NCBI RefSeq assembly: GCF_000328625.1
Contig: NC_019978.1
Location: 930,001 to 994,000 of the forward strand
Reading direction: 5' to 3'
Origin: Halobacteroides halobius DSM 5150
GTDB taxonomy: Bacteria > Bacillota > Halanaerobiia > Halobacteroidales > Halobacteroidaceae
DNA: 64,000 nucleotides
Shown here: positions 52,795 through 64,000 of the stretch, in pieces
Layout: each line of letters starts with the position of its first letter
How positions within the stretch are numbered: the first letter of the stretch is position 1
Program-made: the position numbers and the translations under genes
The notes under the pieces: model-generated
Database searches by the model: none
Seen by the model: only the letters and a program-made list of their open reading frames with translations
What the model was told of the DNA's origin: nothing

Positions 52795-54798
52795 ATGGAT
52801 ATGAATGATTTTCAGGAATTATATGCTAGTGAATCCCGTGAGCATTTGGATATATTAAATGATGCTTTATTAACTTTGGAAAATGATCCGCAAAATAGTC
52901 AAATGATTAATGAATCATTTCGAGCAGCACATACTTTAAAAGGGATGGCCGGGACAATGGGATTTGATAAGGTTAGTGAATTGGCCCATGCTATGGAGAA
53001 TGTGTTAGATCTATTTAGAGATGGTGATTTAGTAGTTACTACTGAAGTAATTAATTTATTATTTGAAGCTGTGGATAATTTAGAATTATTAAGTAGTAAT
53101 CCAGATGAAGTAACACAAGAAGAGTTACAGGCATTGATCTTAGAACTTAAAGCAGTTTCTGAGGATAGTACTGGTCAAGATATATCAAATTCTCAACAAA
53201 GTAACAGCAATGAAACAGATGTTAACTTCAATTTAAGTGAAGATGAAATGAAGATTATAGCTGAGACTTCAGGTGAGCCAGTTACTATTAAAGTAAGGTT
53301 AGAAGATGATTGTGTCTTTAAATCTTTACGAGCAGATATGATTTTTGAGGCTTTAGAAGAAGAGGGAGAATTAATTAAGTCACTACCAAGTATAGATAAG
53401 ATTAGAAATGAAGAATTAGAAAATCAATTTTCGGTGTTATTTTTAACTGATAAAGAAAAAAGTGATCTATTAAATTCTTTAACTACTATTTCTGAAGTTA
53501 AGAGAGTAGAAATTAATCAAGTTAGCGATATTAATGAATTAACTAATCAAAAAGAAGAGAAATCTCAAACTGAAGCTAAAAAAACAAAGAATAATGTTAA
53601 ATCTACAGGTTCTAAAACTAAATCTTTATCAAAGCGACTAAAGTCAAGTAGTACTATTAGGGTTGATGTAGAGAGATTAGATTCTTTAATGAATTTAGTA
53701 GCAGAGTTAGTAATTAAAAGGACTCAAGTTGAGTCAGTTGGAGAACAGTACGAGTTAGATGAGTTAAATAAGAAGCTAAAACCTTTAAGTAAGGTAACAA
53801 CTGAGCTACAGGATGCAGTTATGGAAATGAGAATGGTTCCAATTAGCTTAGTCTTTAATCGTTTTCCAAGATTAGTTCGGGATTTGGCCCAAGAGTTAGA
53901 TAAAGAAATAAACTTAGTAATTGAAGGAGAAGAAACAGAGTTAGATAGAACAATTATTGATGAAATTGGAGATCCATTAGTTCATATGATTAGAAATGCA
54001 ATTGATCATGGTATTGAGGATCCCCAAAAGAGAGAAGAGGCAGATAAGGATCCAAAAGGGTTAATAGAATTATCAGCTTTTCATGAAGGAAATAATGTGG
54101 TAATTCAAATTAAAGATGATGGACATGGTATTGATCCAGAAGTGATTAAAGAAAAGGCGCTAGAGAAAGGAGTAGTTGATCAATCTGAATTAGATACGAT
54201 GTCTGACCAAGAAATTATTAATTTAATCTTTGCGCCTGGTTTTTCTACTGCTAGTGAAGTTAGTGATGTTTCAGGTCGAGGAGTAGGAATGGATGTAGTA
54301 AAGAATAAAATTGAATCATTGAATGGTTCAGTTAAGATTGATTCTCAGTTGGGTAAAGGATCAACATTTACTATTAAGTTGCCATTGACTTTATCGATTA
54401 TTCAAGGCTTTTTAACGGAAGTAGCAAATCAAAAATATGTAATTCCATTAGAATCTATTCAAGAAATTATAGATGTAAGTTCAGATGAAATTGAGACAAT
54501 TAGACAAGAAGAAGTTATTTATCGACGTGGAGCTGTAATTCCATTAATTTCTTTACGAGATAAATTGAATAAGGAAAGTGATGAGTTATTAGAAAAAGAT
54601 GAGATATCTACAGTAATTGTTCAAGTTGGTGATGATTACTATGGATTAATAGTTGACTCTATTATTGGACAACAAGAAGTTGTTATTAAACGAATTAATG
54701 ATCTATCTGAAAATGTAGAAAAAATTGCAGGTGGAGCTATCTTAGGTGATGGTAATATAGCTTTAATTATTAATGCAGAAGAGATTATTACAGGTTAA
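52795..54798 (+). CDS. cheA: Chemotaxis histidine kinase CheA
   Basis: The 667-residue protein has a P1 Hpt domain with AAHTLKGMAG (phospho-His about 45). A linker and P2-like region follow (about 130-260), then P3 dimerisation, P4 ATPase (MIRNAIDHGIEDP, DDGHGID, GRGVGMDVVK) and a C-terminal CheW-like P5 domain (VIPLESIQEIID ... YYGLIVDSIIGQQ). It phosphorylates CheY and CheB. Confidence 0.96.
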   Translation: MDMNDFQELYASESREHLDILNDALLTLENDPQNSQMINESFRAAHTLKGMAGTMGFDKVSELAHAMENVLDLFRDGDLVVTTEVINLLFEAVDNLELLSSNPDEVTQEELQALILELKAVSEDSTGQDISNSQQSNSNETDVNFNLSEDEMKIIAETSGEPVTIKVRLEDDCVFKSLRADMIFEALEEEGELIKSLPSIDKIRNEELENQFSVLFLTDKEKSDLLNSLTTISEVKRVEINQVSDINELTNQKEEKSQTEAKKTKNNVKSTGSKTKSLSKRLKSSSTIRVDVERLDSLMNLVAELVIKRTQVESVGEQYELDELNKKLKPLSKVTTELQDAVMEMRMVPISLVFNRFPRLVRDLAQELDKEINLVIEGEETELDRTIIDEIGDPLVHMIRNAIDHGIEDPQKREEADKDPKGLIELSAFHEGNNVVIQIKDDGHGIDPEVIKEKALEKGVVDQSELDTMSDQEIINLIFAPGFSTASEVSDVSGRGVGMDVVKNKIESLNGSVKIDSQLGKGSTFTIKLPLTLSIIQGFLTEVANQKYVIPLESIQEIIDVSSDEIETIRQEEVIYRRGAVIPLISLRDKLNKESDELLEKDEISTVIVQVGDDYYGLIVDSIIGQQEVVIKRINDLSENVEKIAGGAILGDGNIALIINAEEIITG

Positions 54799-54811
54799 GG
54801 AGGGCTTAATC

Positions 54812-55174
54812 GTGGCTAAAAGCGTTTTGGTTGTAGATGATGCACAGTTTATGCGCACAATGTTAAGTAAATTAATTGAAGAAAATGGGTATGAAGTAGC
54901 TGGAGAAGCAGTTAATGGTGAAGAAGCAGTTCAATTGTATCAGGATTTAGCACCAGATTTAGTTACAATGGATATTACAATGCCTAAAATGGATGGGATT
55001 GAGGCAATTAAGGAGATTATGAAACTAGATTCAGAGGCTAGAGTTGTAGTTTGTAGTGCTATGGGCCAAAAGCCAATGGTTATTGAAGCTCTAGAGGCAG
55101 GAGCCAAAGATTTTATAGTTAAGCCAATTAAACCTGAAAAGGTAAAAGAAGCTTTAAAGAATTTAGTTGATTAA
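54812..55174 (+). CDS. cheY: Chemotaxis response regulator CheY
   Basis: The 120-residue receiver domain has VVDDAQFMRTML, the phospho-acceptor Asp in DLVTMDITMPKMDG, CSAMG and IVKPIKPEKV. It matches CheY of the Thermotoga/Bacillus type. GTG 54812 follows TAAGGAGGGCTTAATC, 13 nt after cheA. Confidence 0.95.
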   Translation: MAKSVLVVDDAQFMRTMLSKLIEENGYEVAGEAVNGEEAVQLYQDLAPDLVTMDITMPKMDGIEAIKEIMKLDSEARVVVCSAMGQKPMVIEALEAGAKDFIVKPIKPEKVKEALKNLVD

Positions 55175-55204
55175 TATCTTTGTGGAGATGGAGGTGATGG
55201 AGTT

Positions 55205-56281
55205 ATGGCTTCTAAAATAAAAGTTTTAGTAGTAGATGATTCAGCATTTATGAGAAAAGTAGTTAGCGAACTATTAGAAGAAGATAGAGAAATAGAAGTG
55301 ATTGATAAAGCAAGAAATGGTAGAGATGCCTTACGAAAAATTGAAAAGCATACTCCAGATGTAATTACTTTGGATGTGGAAATGCCTAAAATGAATGGGT
55401 TAGATTTTTTAAAAAGGTTAAAGGGTAAAAAGGCTATTCCAGTGATAATGTTAAGTAGTATTACAACTGAGGACAGTAAGGCAACTATTAAGGCTTTAGA
55501 ATTAGGAGCTTTTGATTTTATCTCCAAGCCTTCAGGTTCCATTTCTTTAGATATAGAAAAAGTTCAAGATGATTTGATTGAGAAGGTTAAATTAGCTGCT
55601 CAAACAAAGGTAAAAAGAAAGTTAAGACGTCAATTTAGAAGTGAAAGAAAGAAGAAACCAAAGTTAAATCAGCAAATTAGTGCTTCTCAAGAGTCAACTG
55701 TTAAAAATATTTCTAATAATCAAGAAAAGCTAGTCATAATTGGTGCTTCTACTGGTGGGCCAAGAGCAGTTAAAGAAGTGGTTAGCAAGTTGCCTGCTGA
55801 TTTAAATGCTGCTGTTTTAATTGTACAGCATATGCCAGCTGGATTTACGGCGTCCTTGGCCCAAAGATTAAATAAAACATCTCAATTAAAAGTTAAAGAG
55901 GCCCAAGAAGGTGATCGATTAGAAGCTGGAGTAGCTTTAGTTGCTCCTGGTGATTATCATATGTTAATAAAGAATAATAAAGTTCAGTTAACTAAAGGGC
56001 CTAAAGTTCATAATGTACGCCCCGCTATTGATAAGACAATAGGTTCAGTAGTTAAAGAATATCAAAATCAAATTGTTGGTGTATTACTAACTGGAATGGG
56101 TAAGGATGGAGCTAAAGGATTAAAACTAATTAAAGAGTTTGGGGGGCAGACAATTGCTCAAGATGAAGCTACTTCAGTAGTTTATGGAATGCCTAGGGTT
56201 GCTTTTGAATTAGGAGCAGTTGATAGTGTAAAGAGAATTTATAAGATAAGTAATGAATTAGTGTCAATGGTTAATAAGTGA
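55205..56281 (+). CDS. cheB: Chemotaxis methylesterase CheB
   Basis: The 358-residue protein has a receiver domain (VVDDSAFMRKV, phospho-Asp in VITLDVEMPKMNG), a basic linker and a methylesterase domain with GASTGGPRAVKEVV (catalytic Ser about 181), VQHMPAGFTASLAQRL (His) and LLTGMGKDGAKGL (Asp). It demethylates or deamidates receptors for adaptation. Confidence 0.95.
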   Translation: MASKIKVLVVDDSAFMRKVVSELLEEDREIEVIDKARNGRDALRKIEKHTPDVITLDVEMPKMNGLDFLKRLKGKKAIPVIMLSSITTEDSKATIKALELGAFDFISKPSGSISLDIEKVQDDLIEKVKLAAQTKVKRKLRRQFRSERKKKPKLNQQISASQESTVKNISNNQEKLVIIGASTGGPRAVKEVVSKLPADLNAAVLIVQHMPAGFTASLAQRLNKTSQLKVKEAQEGDRLEAGVALVAPGDYHMLIKNNKVQLTKGPKVHNVRPAIDKTIGSVVKEYQNQIVGVLLTGMGKDGAKGLKLIKEFGGQTIAQDEATSVVYGMPRVAFELGAVDSVKRIYKISNELVSMVNK

Positions 56282-56283
56282 AA

Positions 56284-56314
56284 GTTAGGGACACGGGATG
56301 CCGTGTCCCTAATT
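56284..56314. terminator. Bidirectional terminator between cheB and the convergent topoisomerase gene
   Basis: A perfect 12-bp stem (TTAGGGACACGG, 56285-56296, with its complement 56301-56312) has A/T-rich flanks on both sides. It serves two converging genes. Confidence 0.8.
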
Positions 56315-56317
56315 AAT

Positions 56318-58696
56318 TTAGGAAAGTGGTAATTTGATTATTTGAACTAGTTTCTCATCTTTTAAATTGATTTGTGAGTACATATTACCTAATCGTTCTG
56401 TTGTAGTAATATCAGATACATTTTTTTCAATAACTTGGCCCTTGTCTGTGACCAATATTATTTTTTCATTAACATTAGCTGATATAATATTTAACAATTG
56501 ATAATCGTCATTACTCATGGTTTTAAGCCCTTTACCATTTCTTTGTTGTAAATTATAATCTGTGATAGGGCTCGCTTTACCTCTACCATTTTCAGTTAAA
56601 GATATAACCACTTCTTCCTTATTGGTAACATTTAGATTAATTACTTCATCATTATCTTCTAAATTAATTCCTTTTCTTCCTTTAGTATTTCTACCAGTAG
56701 GAGAAATCTCTTCTTCTGCAAAATAAATAGTATATCCTTCTTTAGTTCCTAATAGTAATTTTTGTTTGCCATCAGTTACTTGCACTCCAATTACTTCATC
56801 ATCATCTTCAAGATTAATTGCTTTAAGTGAAGAAACACTAGTTTTATATTCTTTACCAACTGTCTTTTTAACTAGCCCATTTTTAGTTGCAATAGTAATA
56901 AAATCATCTTCAACTTCTTCATTTAAAATAAGCACATCAACTATTTTTTCGTCTAGAGGGAACTTAATAAATTCAGATAGATGATCCCCAGTTGATAAGC
57001 TATGGTGTTCAGGGATTTTATGAATCTTTAATAAATGAACTTGACCAGTTTGAGTAAAGAAGAGAAGTTTATTATGACTACGCCCTGACAGTACTTGAGT
57101 AATGTAATCATTCTTTCCAGCTCTAACATTCTCTTTATCATCAGTTCGTTTTAATTTATGATTATAAGAAAGTGAAATAACAGCTTCTTTATCTTTAATT
57201 AAATCTTTTTTATTTAATTTTGCTTCAGAATCATCCTCAATAATCTTAGTTTTTCGCTGGTCACCATATTCTTCTTTTACTTTAATTAATTCTTCTTTAA
57301 TTAGTTTAATCAATTTTGCTTCATTATTTAAGATTGCTTCTAAAGAGTCAATCTTTTCTTTTAGCTCTTGTAGTTCAGTTTCTAATTTATCAATTTCTAG
57401 ACTAACTAATCGTTGTAGCTTCATGTTTAAAATTGCTTTAGCTTGCCTTTTAGTTACTTCTAATTTTCGTTGTAAATTCTTTTTAGCTTTTTTGCTAGAT
57501 TCAGAATTACGGATGATATCAATTACTATATCAAGATTATCAATAGCCTTCTTTAAACCTAATAAAATATGTTGCTTGTCCTTAGTTTCTTTTAGTTGAT
57601 GTTTGGTGCGACGTGTAACAACTTCTTTCCTAAAGTCAATAAAATGTTGTAGAATAGTTTTTAAGTCCATTACTTGAGGTTGTTGATTAATTAAAGCTAA
57701 CATATTAATTCTAATTTTAGACTGTAATGATGTATATTTATATAGACGATTTAAGATAATATCTGGATCAGCCTTACGTTTTAAGTCAATCACAATTCTT
57801 AGTCCTTCTCGATCTGATTCATCTCTGACATCACTGACATTATTGATTTTATTTTTCTTAACAGTATCAGCTATTTCTTTAATCAGTTTTGTTTTATTTA
57901 ATTGATAAGGAATTTCTGTAATTACAACTCTTTTTCTACCTCTACTACGATCTTCAACTGTACTTTTGCCCCGGAGAGTAACTTTTCCTTTACCTGTTTT
58001 ATATGCTTTTTTAATTCCTTTATTACCAACAATTTCTCCTCCAGTTGGGAAATCTGGTCCTGGAATAGTTTCTATTAATTTATCAATTTCTAAATCAGGG
58101 TTTTCCAGTAATTGAGTTAATCCATCTATTACCTCACTTAAATTATGAGGTGGGATATTAGTACTCATCCCGACTGCAATACCACTAGAGCCATTAACTA
58201 ATAGATTAGGAACTCTAGATGGTAAAACTGTTGGTTCCTCTAAAGTACCATCAAAATTATCTACAAAATTAATAGTATCTTCTTCGATATCTTTAAGTAA
58301 CTCTAAGGAAATAGAGGCTAATCTAGCTTCGGTATATCTCATAGCTGCAGCACTATCACCATCAACAGAACCAAAATTACCATGCCCATCAATTAATTTA
58401 TACCTTTGGCTAAAATCTTGAGCCATTCTAACCATAGCATTGTAAACTGCTTGGTCACCATGGGGATGATATTTACCTAATACTTCACCTACAATTCTGG
58501 CTGATTTTTTATGTGGTTTATCAGGTATTAAGCCTAATTTTTTAGTAGCATATAATATTCTTCTATGTACAGGTTTTAGCCCATCTCTAACATCAGGTAA
58601 AGCGCGACCGATGATTACACTTAATGAATAATTTAAGTAAGAATTACGCATTTTATCTTCAATAGTTATTGGATTAATTTGTTGATCTTGTACCAT
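56318..58696 (-). CDS. gyrA: Type IIA topoisomerase subunit A (GyrA/ParC)
   Basis: The 792-residue subunit has the breakage-reunion domain ([32 protein letters not shown], active Tyr in [11 protein letters not shown] about 120) and a C-terminal six-blade domain. The GyrA box appears as QQRNGKG instead of QRRGGKG, so supercoiling ability is uncertain and a topoisomerase IV assignment is possible. It is divergent from the B subunit at 59004. The start is ATG 58696 with AAAGGGGAAAAAAATA upstream. Confidence 0.9.
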   Translation of the reverse strand: MVQDQQINPITIEDKMRNSYLNYSLSVIIGRALPDVRDGLKPVHRRILYATKKLGLIPDKPHKKSARIVGEVLGKYHPHGDQAVYNAMVRMAQDFSQRYKLIDGHGNFGSVDGDSAAAMRYTEARLASISLELLKDIEEDTINFVDNFDGTLEEPTVLPSRVPNLLVNGSSGIAVGMSTNIPPHNLSEVIDGLTQLLENPDLEIDKLIETIPGPDFPTGGEIVGNKGIKKAYKTGKGKVTLRGKSTVEDRSRGRKRVVITEIPYQLNKTKLIKEIADTVKKNKINNVSDVRDESDREGLRIVIDLKRKADPDIILNRLYKYTSLQSKIRINMLALINQQPQVMDLKTILQHFIDFRKEVVTRRTKHQLKETKDKQHILLGLKKAIDNLDIVIDIIRNSESSKKAKKNLQRKLEVTKRQAKAILNMKLQRLVSLEIDKLETELQELKEKIDSLEAILNNEAKLIKLIKEELIKVKEEYGDQRKTKIIEDDSEAKLNKKDLIKDKEAVISLSYNHKLKRTDDKENVRAGKNDYITQVLSGRSHNKLLFFTQTGQVHLLKIHKIPEHHSLSTGDHLSEFIKFPLDEKIVDVLILNEEVEDDFITIATKNGLVKKTVGKEYKTSVSSLKAINLEDDDEVIGVQVTDGKQKLLLGTKEGYTIYFAEEEISPTGRNTKGRKGINLEDNDEVINLNVTNKEEVVISLTENGRGKASPITDYNLQQRNGKGLKTMSNDDYQLLNIISANVNEKIILVTDKGQVIEKNVSDITTTERLGNMYSQINLKDEKLVQIIKLPLS

Positions 58697-58921
58697 TATT
58701 TTTTTCCCCTTTCTTATATGTTAGTATTAGTAAGAGCTTATAACAGATAATTTATAAGCAAAAGATTTGATTTTATAAAAATTATTATGTTAACAATGTC
58801 TATTATATCATTAAACAATTAGTTGTAAAATTTTTATATCCTCTTTTTTGTATAGCTTTTATTTTTTTAGTGGAGATTATTTATAAGTTAGAGATATAAC
58901 TTTATAATTTTTCAGAAACAT

Positions 58922-58950
58922 TTGTCATCTTAAATTATATGTGCTATCAT
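58922..58950 (+). promoter_or_regulatory. Promoter of the topoisomerase B-subunit gene
   Basis: TTGTCA (58922-58927), 17 nt, TATCAT (58945-58950) with an extended TGC element. The 307-nt divergent region 58697-59003 holds this promoter, presumably one for the A subunit, and no gene. Confidence 0.65.
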
Positions 58951-58997
58951 AATAAATGTAATATTCTGTTTACAGATGATGGTAATCGAAGGAGTGA

Positions 58998-60914
<1,917 letters not shown>

Positions 60915-60999
60915 TAATTTTGTAAGTTTTCACAGGAGTTGCGACTGAGATGAATATACAATGAGAAGTATAATTATTTAATAAAGGGAGGTAATATTA

Positions 61000-61194
61000 A
61001 TGGATGGCAAGAAGCGAAAAAATATAAAGCCTGGACTCAGTGTTTCAGTTGTCCAAAAACAAGACCAGCGTTCAGGAAAATTAACTGATGGTGTAGTTAA
61101 AGATATTTTGACTAATTCTGCTACACATCCCCATGGAATTAAGGTACGTCTTAAGAGTGGAATAGTTGGTAGAGTAAAAGAAATTAATTCTTAA
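61000..61194 (+). CDS. YwbE family protein
   Basis: The 64-residue protein has IKPGLSVSVVQKQDQRSGKL, TNSATHPHGIKVRL and GIVGRVKEI, the full YwbE (DUF2196) pattern, a small beta barrel of unknown function. ATG 61000 follows AAAGGGAGGTAATATTA. Confidence 0.9.
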   Translation: MDGKKRKNIKPGLSVSVVQKQDQRSGKLTDGVVKDILTNSATHPHGIKVRLKSGIVGRVKEINS

Positions 61195-61211
61195 AAACTA
61201 AATTTTTTATT

Positions 61212-61246
61212 AAAGCCTCTGGAATTTATCCAGAGGCTTTATTTTT
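61212..61246 (+). terminator. Terminator after the YwbE-like gene
   Basis: AAAGCCTCTGGA pairs perfectly with TCCAGAGGCTTT around a 5-nt loop, followed by ATTTTTGTTT. Confidence 0.93.
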
Positions 61247-61402
61247 GTTTATGTGATTTGGATATATCACTTTTTATTGTATAATATTGGAGGGATATGT
61301 TTATTAAGACAGAATATTAAAATAAAGAGTAGTATTTATCATTAAAAATATAAAGGGAATTTAGAGTTGATTAGGTATTAAGGTAAATTTAATTATATAG
61401 GA

Positions 61403-61426
61403 TATTAACGACATATGTCGTTAATA
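61403..61426. promoter_or_regulatory. 24-bp perfect palindrome upstream of the methyltransferase
   Basis: TATTAACGACAT (61403-61414) is followed directly by its exact complement ATGTCGTTAATA (61415-61426). It lies 48 nt before the methyltransferase ATG and is a likely operator. A TetR-type repressor would favour such a site, but none is encoded nearby. Confidence 0.6.
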
Positions 61427-61474
61427 AAAGAGTTATCTGAAATGTGGCTAAATAAATTAGGGGAGTGATTAAAG

Positions 61475-62236
61475 ATGGCACAAGAAAATTTTTATACTGA
61501 AGTATATCCGGATATTATTGAGCAATGGAAATTTTATTTAGAATTATTAGAGTTAAAAAAGGGAGATAAAGTTTTGGATATCGGATGTAATAGAGGAGAT
61601 ACAGAAATTTTTATGATAAATAGCAATTCACAAATAGAAAAAGTGATAGGGGTAGATATAGATGAAAATAAATTAAAGGATGCAAGAAAGAAATTGGAAA
61701 CAAAATTTCATAAAGAAAAGATTGAATTTCAAAAAATGGATGCATGTAATTTAGAATTTGAAGATGGGACTTTTGATAAAATTATATGTGCTGAAACGAT
61801 AGAATGGGTTGATAATCCTAAAAAGGTAATAGAAGAAATAAAAAGAGTATTAAAACCCAACGGAATAGGAATAGTACAGCATACAGATTTTGATAGCCAG
61901 ATTTTCACAACTAATCAATTGAATTTAACAAGAAAAATTATTAATAAATTTACTGATAGTGGTCCAAATGGTACAATAGGCAGAAAACTATTAGGTTTAT
62001 GTAAAAAAGCTAATTTTAAAGAAATAACCCCTCTAGTTTATACAGTAATTAATGAAAACTTTGAGAAAAATTATTATTCTTATCAAATTGCTCATATGAT
62101 GAAAGATTGGCTAGTTAATGAAGATGAAATTGAGGAAGAAAAGTTGAATAACTGGTTAAATGATTTAAAAGAAATAGATGAAAAAAATGATTTCTTCTAC
62201 TCAATAAATAGAAATCTTGTAATTTGTAAAAAATAA
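61475..62236 (+). CDS. Class I SAM-dependent methyltransferase
   Basis: The 253-residue protein has motif I VLDIGCNRGDTE (about 34-45), an acidic post-I GVDIDENKL, motif II (FEDGTFDKIICAETIEWVDN) and the ALKPNG-like loop (VLKPNGIGIVQHTDF). It is a methyltransf_11/UbiE-like small-molecule enzyme with unknown substrate. ATG 61475 follows AGGGGAGTGATTAAAG. The region around it lacks the GGGCCAA motif common elsewhere, which hints at recent acquisition. Confidence 0.85.
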   Translation: MAQENFYTEVYPDIIEQWKFYLELLELKKGDKVLDIGCNRGDTEIFMINSNSQIEKVIGVDIDENKLKDARKKLETKFHKEKIEFQKMDACNLEFEDGTFDKIICAETIEWVDNPKKVIEEIKRVLKPNGIGIVQHTDFDSQIFTTNQLNLTRKIINKFTDSGPNGTIGRKLLGLCKKANFKEITPLVYTVINENFEKNYYSYQIAHMMKDWLVNEDEIEEEKLNNWLNDLKEIDEKNDFFYSINRNLVICKK

Positions 62237-62289
62237 AGTATAAGCGAATCCTAAAATGAATTTTCATGAATATTTTGAGATATCATGAA

Positions 62290-64000
62290 TATGTTGGGAA
62301 AACCCCGCCACACTTCAGATAACAGCACGTTAGCGACATCCCAATTTAGATGTATAAAGAGGGTTGGGCTGACTTACATTAGATTTATGGGTTTATATAA
62401 GATTAGGAGCATTGGCGGGGACGTCGCGAATCTGCGGGACGTTGTATGTCCAGCGAAGCTGGACATATCCAACGGGTGAAAGTCCCGTCAAGGTAAAAGT
62501 CAAAGCCTTGTAGTAGGATAGCAGTGTGGTGAGAGATCTAAACATTGAAGTCTATTGACAAAGATATCGTTAGGATATCGAGCAAGTATTCAGACTATAA
62601 CACCAGTGAACGCATACTAGCTTCGAAAGGGGTAAAATTTGGTGGTCGAACCTTTAACGTCTGGGTGAAGACAGGATATATAAATGAAAATGACTGAAAC
62701 ATTTATATACACCAGCGGAGTATTAGCGGTAGTATGGATACAAGGATATGTCTGGAACTGGAGAAGCCCTACTTCTTCCTGTGAGAAATCACTTGAGCAA
62801 AGAAGATTTTATAACTAAGACCTAGGAAATGAATTGGAAAAGAAGAGGGTGGCGGACGGGTTTGTAGTAGCGAAGATTATGAAGTAAATATAACTTCATA
62901 TAGCAAAGGAACCCTACTATTTAATAATTTCTCTAACAATACAGGAGGTAAGGGTGAAATGATAAAAGCATCCATTAGTTTACAAGACTTGAGAAGGAGA
63001 ATATATCTTAAATCTAAAAAGGAAGAATCTCATAAATTCTGGGGGATGTATGTTCATGTATGCAAAATGGACACACTTAGGAAAGCATATATAATGGCAA
63101 AAGAGAAAGCTGGTTCTTCAGGAATAGATAGAGTGACATTTGAAGATATTGAAGAAATAGGAGTAACAAAATATCTGAAAGAAATAAGAGAAGAACTAGT
63201 AAATAGGACATATAAACCACAGATAAATCGAAAACAAGAGATACCAAAAGAAAATGGGAAAGTAAGAGTGCTAGGAATTCCAACTATTAAAGATAGAATA
63301 GTACAGGGAGCTTTAAAATTAATATTAGAGCCGATATTTGAAGCAGATTTTCAAGAAGGTTCTTATGGATATCGCCCAAAAAGGAATGCTCATCAAGCAG
63401 TAAAGAAAATAGAAAAAGCAATAATAACGGGGAAAAGAAAAGTAATAGACTTAGATTTATCAAATTACTTTGATACAGTAAAACATCATATTCTGCTAGC
63501 TAAAGTGGGAAAGCGAGTAATAGATAAAGATATAATGCATCTGATAAAGCTAATATTAAAAGCTAGTGGAAAAGAAGGTGTACCTCAAGGTGGAGTTATT
63601 TCTCCATTATTTGCTAATTTTTATTTAAATGAAGTTGATAAAATGCTTGAAAGAGCAACCGAGGTGACAAAGAGTAAAGGGAGATATACAGAGGTAGAAT
63701 ATGCCCGCTTTGCAGATGATATTGTAATAGCAGTATCGAGCCATTACAGTATGAATTGGTTGCTTCCAAAAGTAATGAAAAGGCTGAAAGAAGAATTTAA
63801 CAAGATACAAGTAAAGATAAACAAAGAAAAGACTAAGATAGTGAACTTAGAAGAAGGAGATTCAAGAAATTGCTTTTCTTATATCAGAGATTATGTAGAA
63901 AAGAAAGTAAGAAGGTATCTAATGAAGCAGCGGGGAAAACAAGGATATGGCTGGAAGAGATGGAGTAGCGATTGGTTGTACAATAAAGTAGGTTTATTTA
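62290..64000 (+). mobile_element. Group II intron, 5' RNA part and maturase (runs off the window)
   Basis: From about 62290 to 62958 there is no supported gene, but the DNA is structured and more GC-rich than its surroundings. CCCCGCCA (62303) pairs with TGGCGGGG (62412), GTCCAGC pairs with GCTGGAC (62449-62464), and AACGGGTGAAAGTCCCGTC (62470-62488) is typical of group II intron RNA. A maturase frame begins at 62959 where domain IV should be. The exact 5' boundary and domains V/VI are not visible. Confidence 0.85.
62959..64000 (+). CDS. ltrA: Group II intron reverse transcriptase/maturase, internally deleted, 3' partial
   Basis: ATG 62959 follows AGGAGGTAAGGGTGAA. The frame is open to the window end (347 codons). 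RT motifs are present: KAGSSGIDRVTFE, RVLGIPTIKDRIVQGALK, SYGYRPKRNAHQA, DLDLSNYFDTV, GVPQGGVISPL and the catalytic YARFADD. After VNLEEGDS the sequence jumps to RNCFSYIRDYVEKK, which belongs to the C-terminal GIIM region. The usual FLGF, thumb/X segment and WVNYF part are missing (roughly 100 residues). Splicing and RT function are probably lost. Confidence 0.88.
   Translation, partial: MIKASISLQDLRRRIYLKSKKEESHKFWGMYVHVCKMDTLRKAYIMAKEKAGSSGIDRVTFEDIEEIGVTKYLKEIREELVNRTYKPQINRKQEIPKENGKVRVLGIPTIKDRIVQGALKLILEPIFEADFQEGSYGYRPKRNAHQAVKKIEKAIITGKRKVIDLDLSNYFDTVKHHILLAKVGKRVIDKDIMHLIKLILKASGKEGVPQGGVISPLFANFYLNEVDKMLERATEVTKSKGRYTEVEYARFADDIVIAVSSHYSMNWLLPKVMKRLKEEFNKIQVKINKEKTKIVNLEEGDSRNCFSYIRDYVEKKVRRYLMKQRGKQGYGWKRWSSDWLYNKVGLF

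Noticed and set aside
62285-62479. 64-residue open frame before the group II maturase
   Set aside because: No ribosome site; the stretch folds as intron RNA (CCCCGCCA/TGGCGGGG pairing and the GGGTGAAAGTCCCG segment), so the frame is incidental.

Overview
The window is low-GC, densely coded chromosomal DNA that looks like a diderm, spore-forming, anaerobic Firmicute of the Halanaerobiales (Halobacteroidaceae type). This assignment is an inference from gene content. Sporulation genes (spmA/spmB, spoVK, a SleB-type hydrolase, a Spo0E-like protein, a YjcZ-like peptide) sit beside outer-membrane-type genes (exbB, exbD, tonB, an SLH/coiled-coil stalk protein), with Hfq, an IspH-S1 fusion and a complete chemotaxis core.

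Layout. 1-2.4 kb: end of an unknown gene, a 29-residue membrane peptide, a glutaredoxin-thioredoxin reductase fusion and a CopZ-like Fe-S protein. 2.4-18.4 kb: a type I CRISPR-Cas locus. It has an adaptation operon (cas1-cas2-cas4-csa1), a 58-residue zinc-ribbon ORF, array 1 (33 repeats), a WYL regulator, the interference operon (cas3-cas8-cas7-cas5-cas6) and array 2 (18 repeats, one fixed base different). 18.5-30.7 kb: miaB, ylbF, mutS, mutL, miaA, spoVK, hfq, dapF and small unknown genes. 30.8-43.4 kb: an orphan histidine kinase, DUF445, ispH-rpsA, spmAB, a PHP esterase, and an ExbB-ExbD-TonB / surface protein / SLH / SleB envelope cluster. 43.5-50.5 kb: his operon (hisZGDBH, a 360-nt insert with long hairpins, hisAFIE). 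50.6-56.3 kb: a small tyrosine recombinase, an HD-GYP protein, Spo0E-like protein and cheW-cheA-cheY-cheB. 56.3-60.9 kb: divergent type IIA topoisomerase subunits. 61-64 kb: YwbE-like protein, a methyltransferase and a group II intron whose maturase runs off the window.

Most interesting: the 280-nt gap between the WYL gene and cas3 holds a two-repeat degenerate mini-CRISPR on the minus strand with its own promoter. Its short spacer matches 16 of 17 bases of the 5' region of the cas3 operon, next to a CCT in PAM position. This is the architecture of a cas-regulating RNA (CreR): Cascade would be guided to its own operon and repress it. Separately, the cas1 and WYL promoters share an identical 7-6-7 inverted repeat at the same distance from an extended -10, so the adaptation operon and the regulator are probably co-controlled. 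Other signals are a frame-independent iterated GGGCCAA/TTGGCCC motif, a candidate invertible promoter beside the recombinase, three ORFs with good Shine-Dalgarno sites but only isoleucine codons as possible starts, a possible internal Cas11 start in cas8, and a maturase with an internal deletion.
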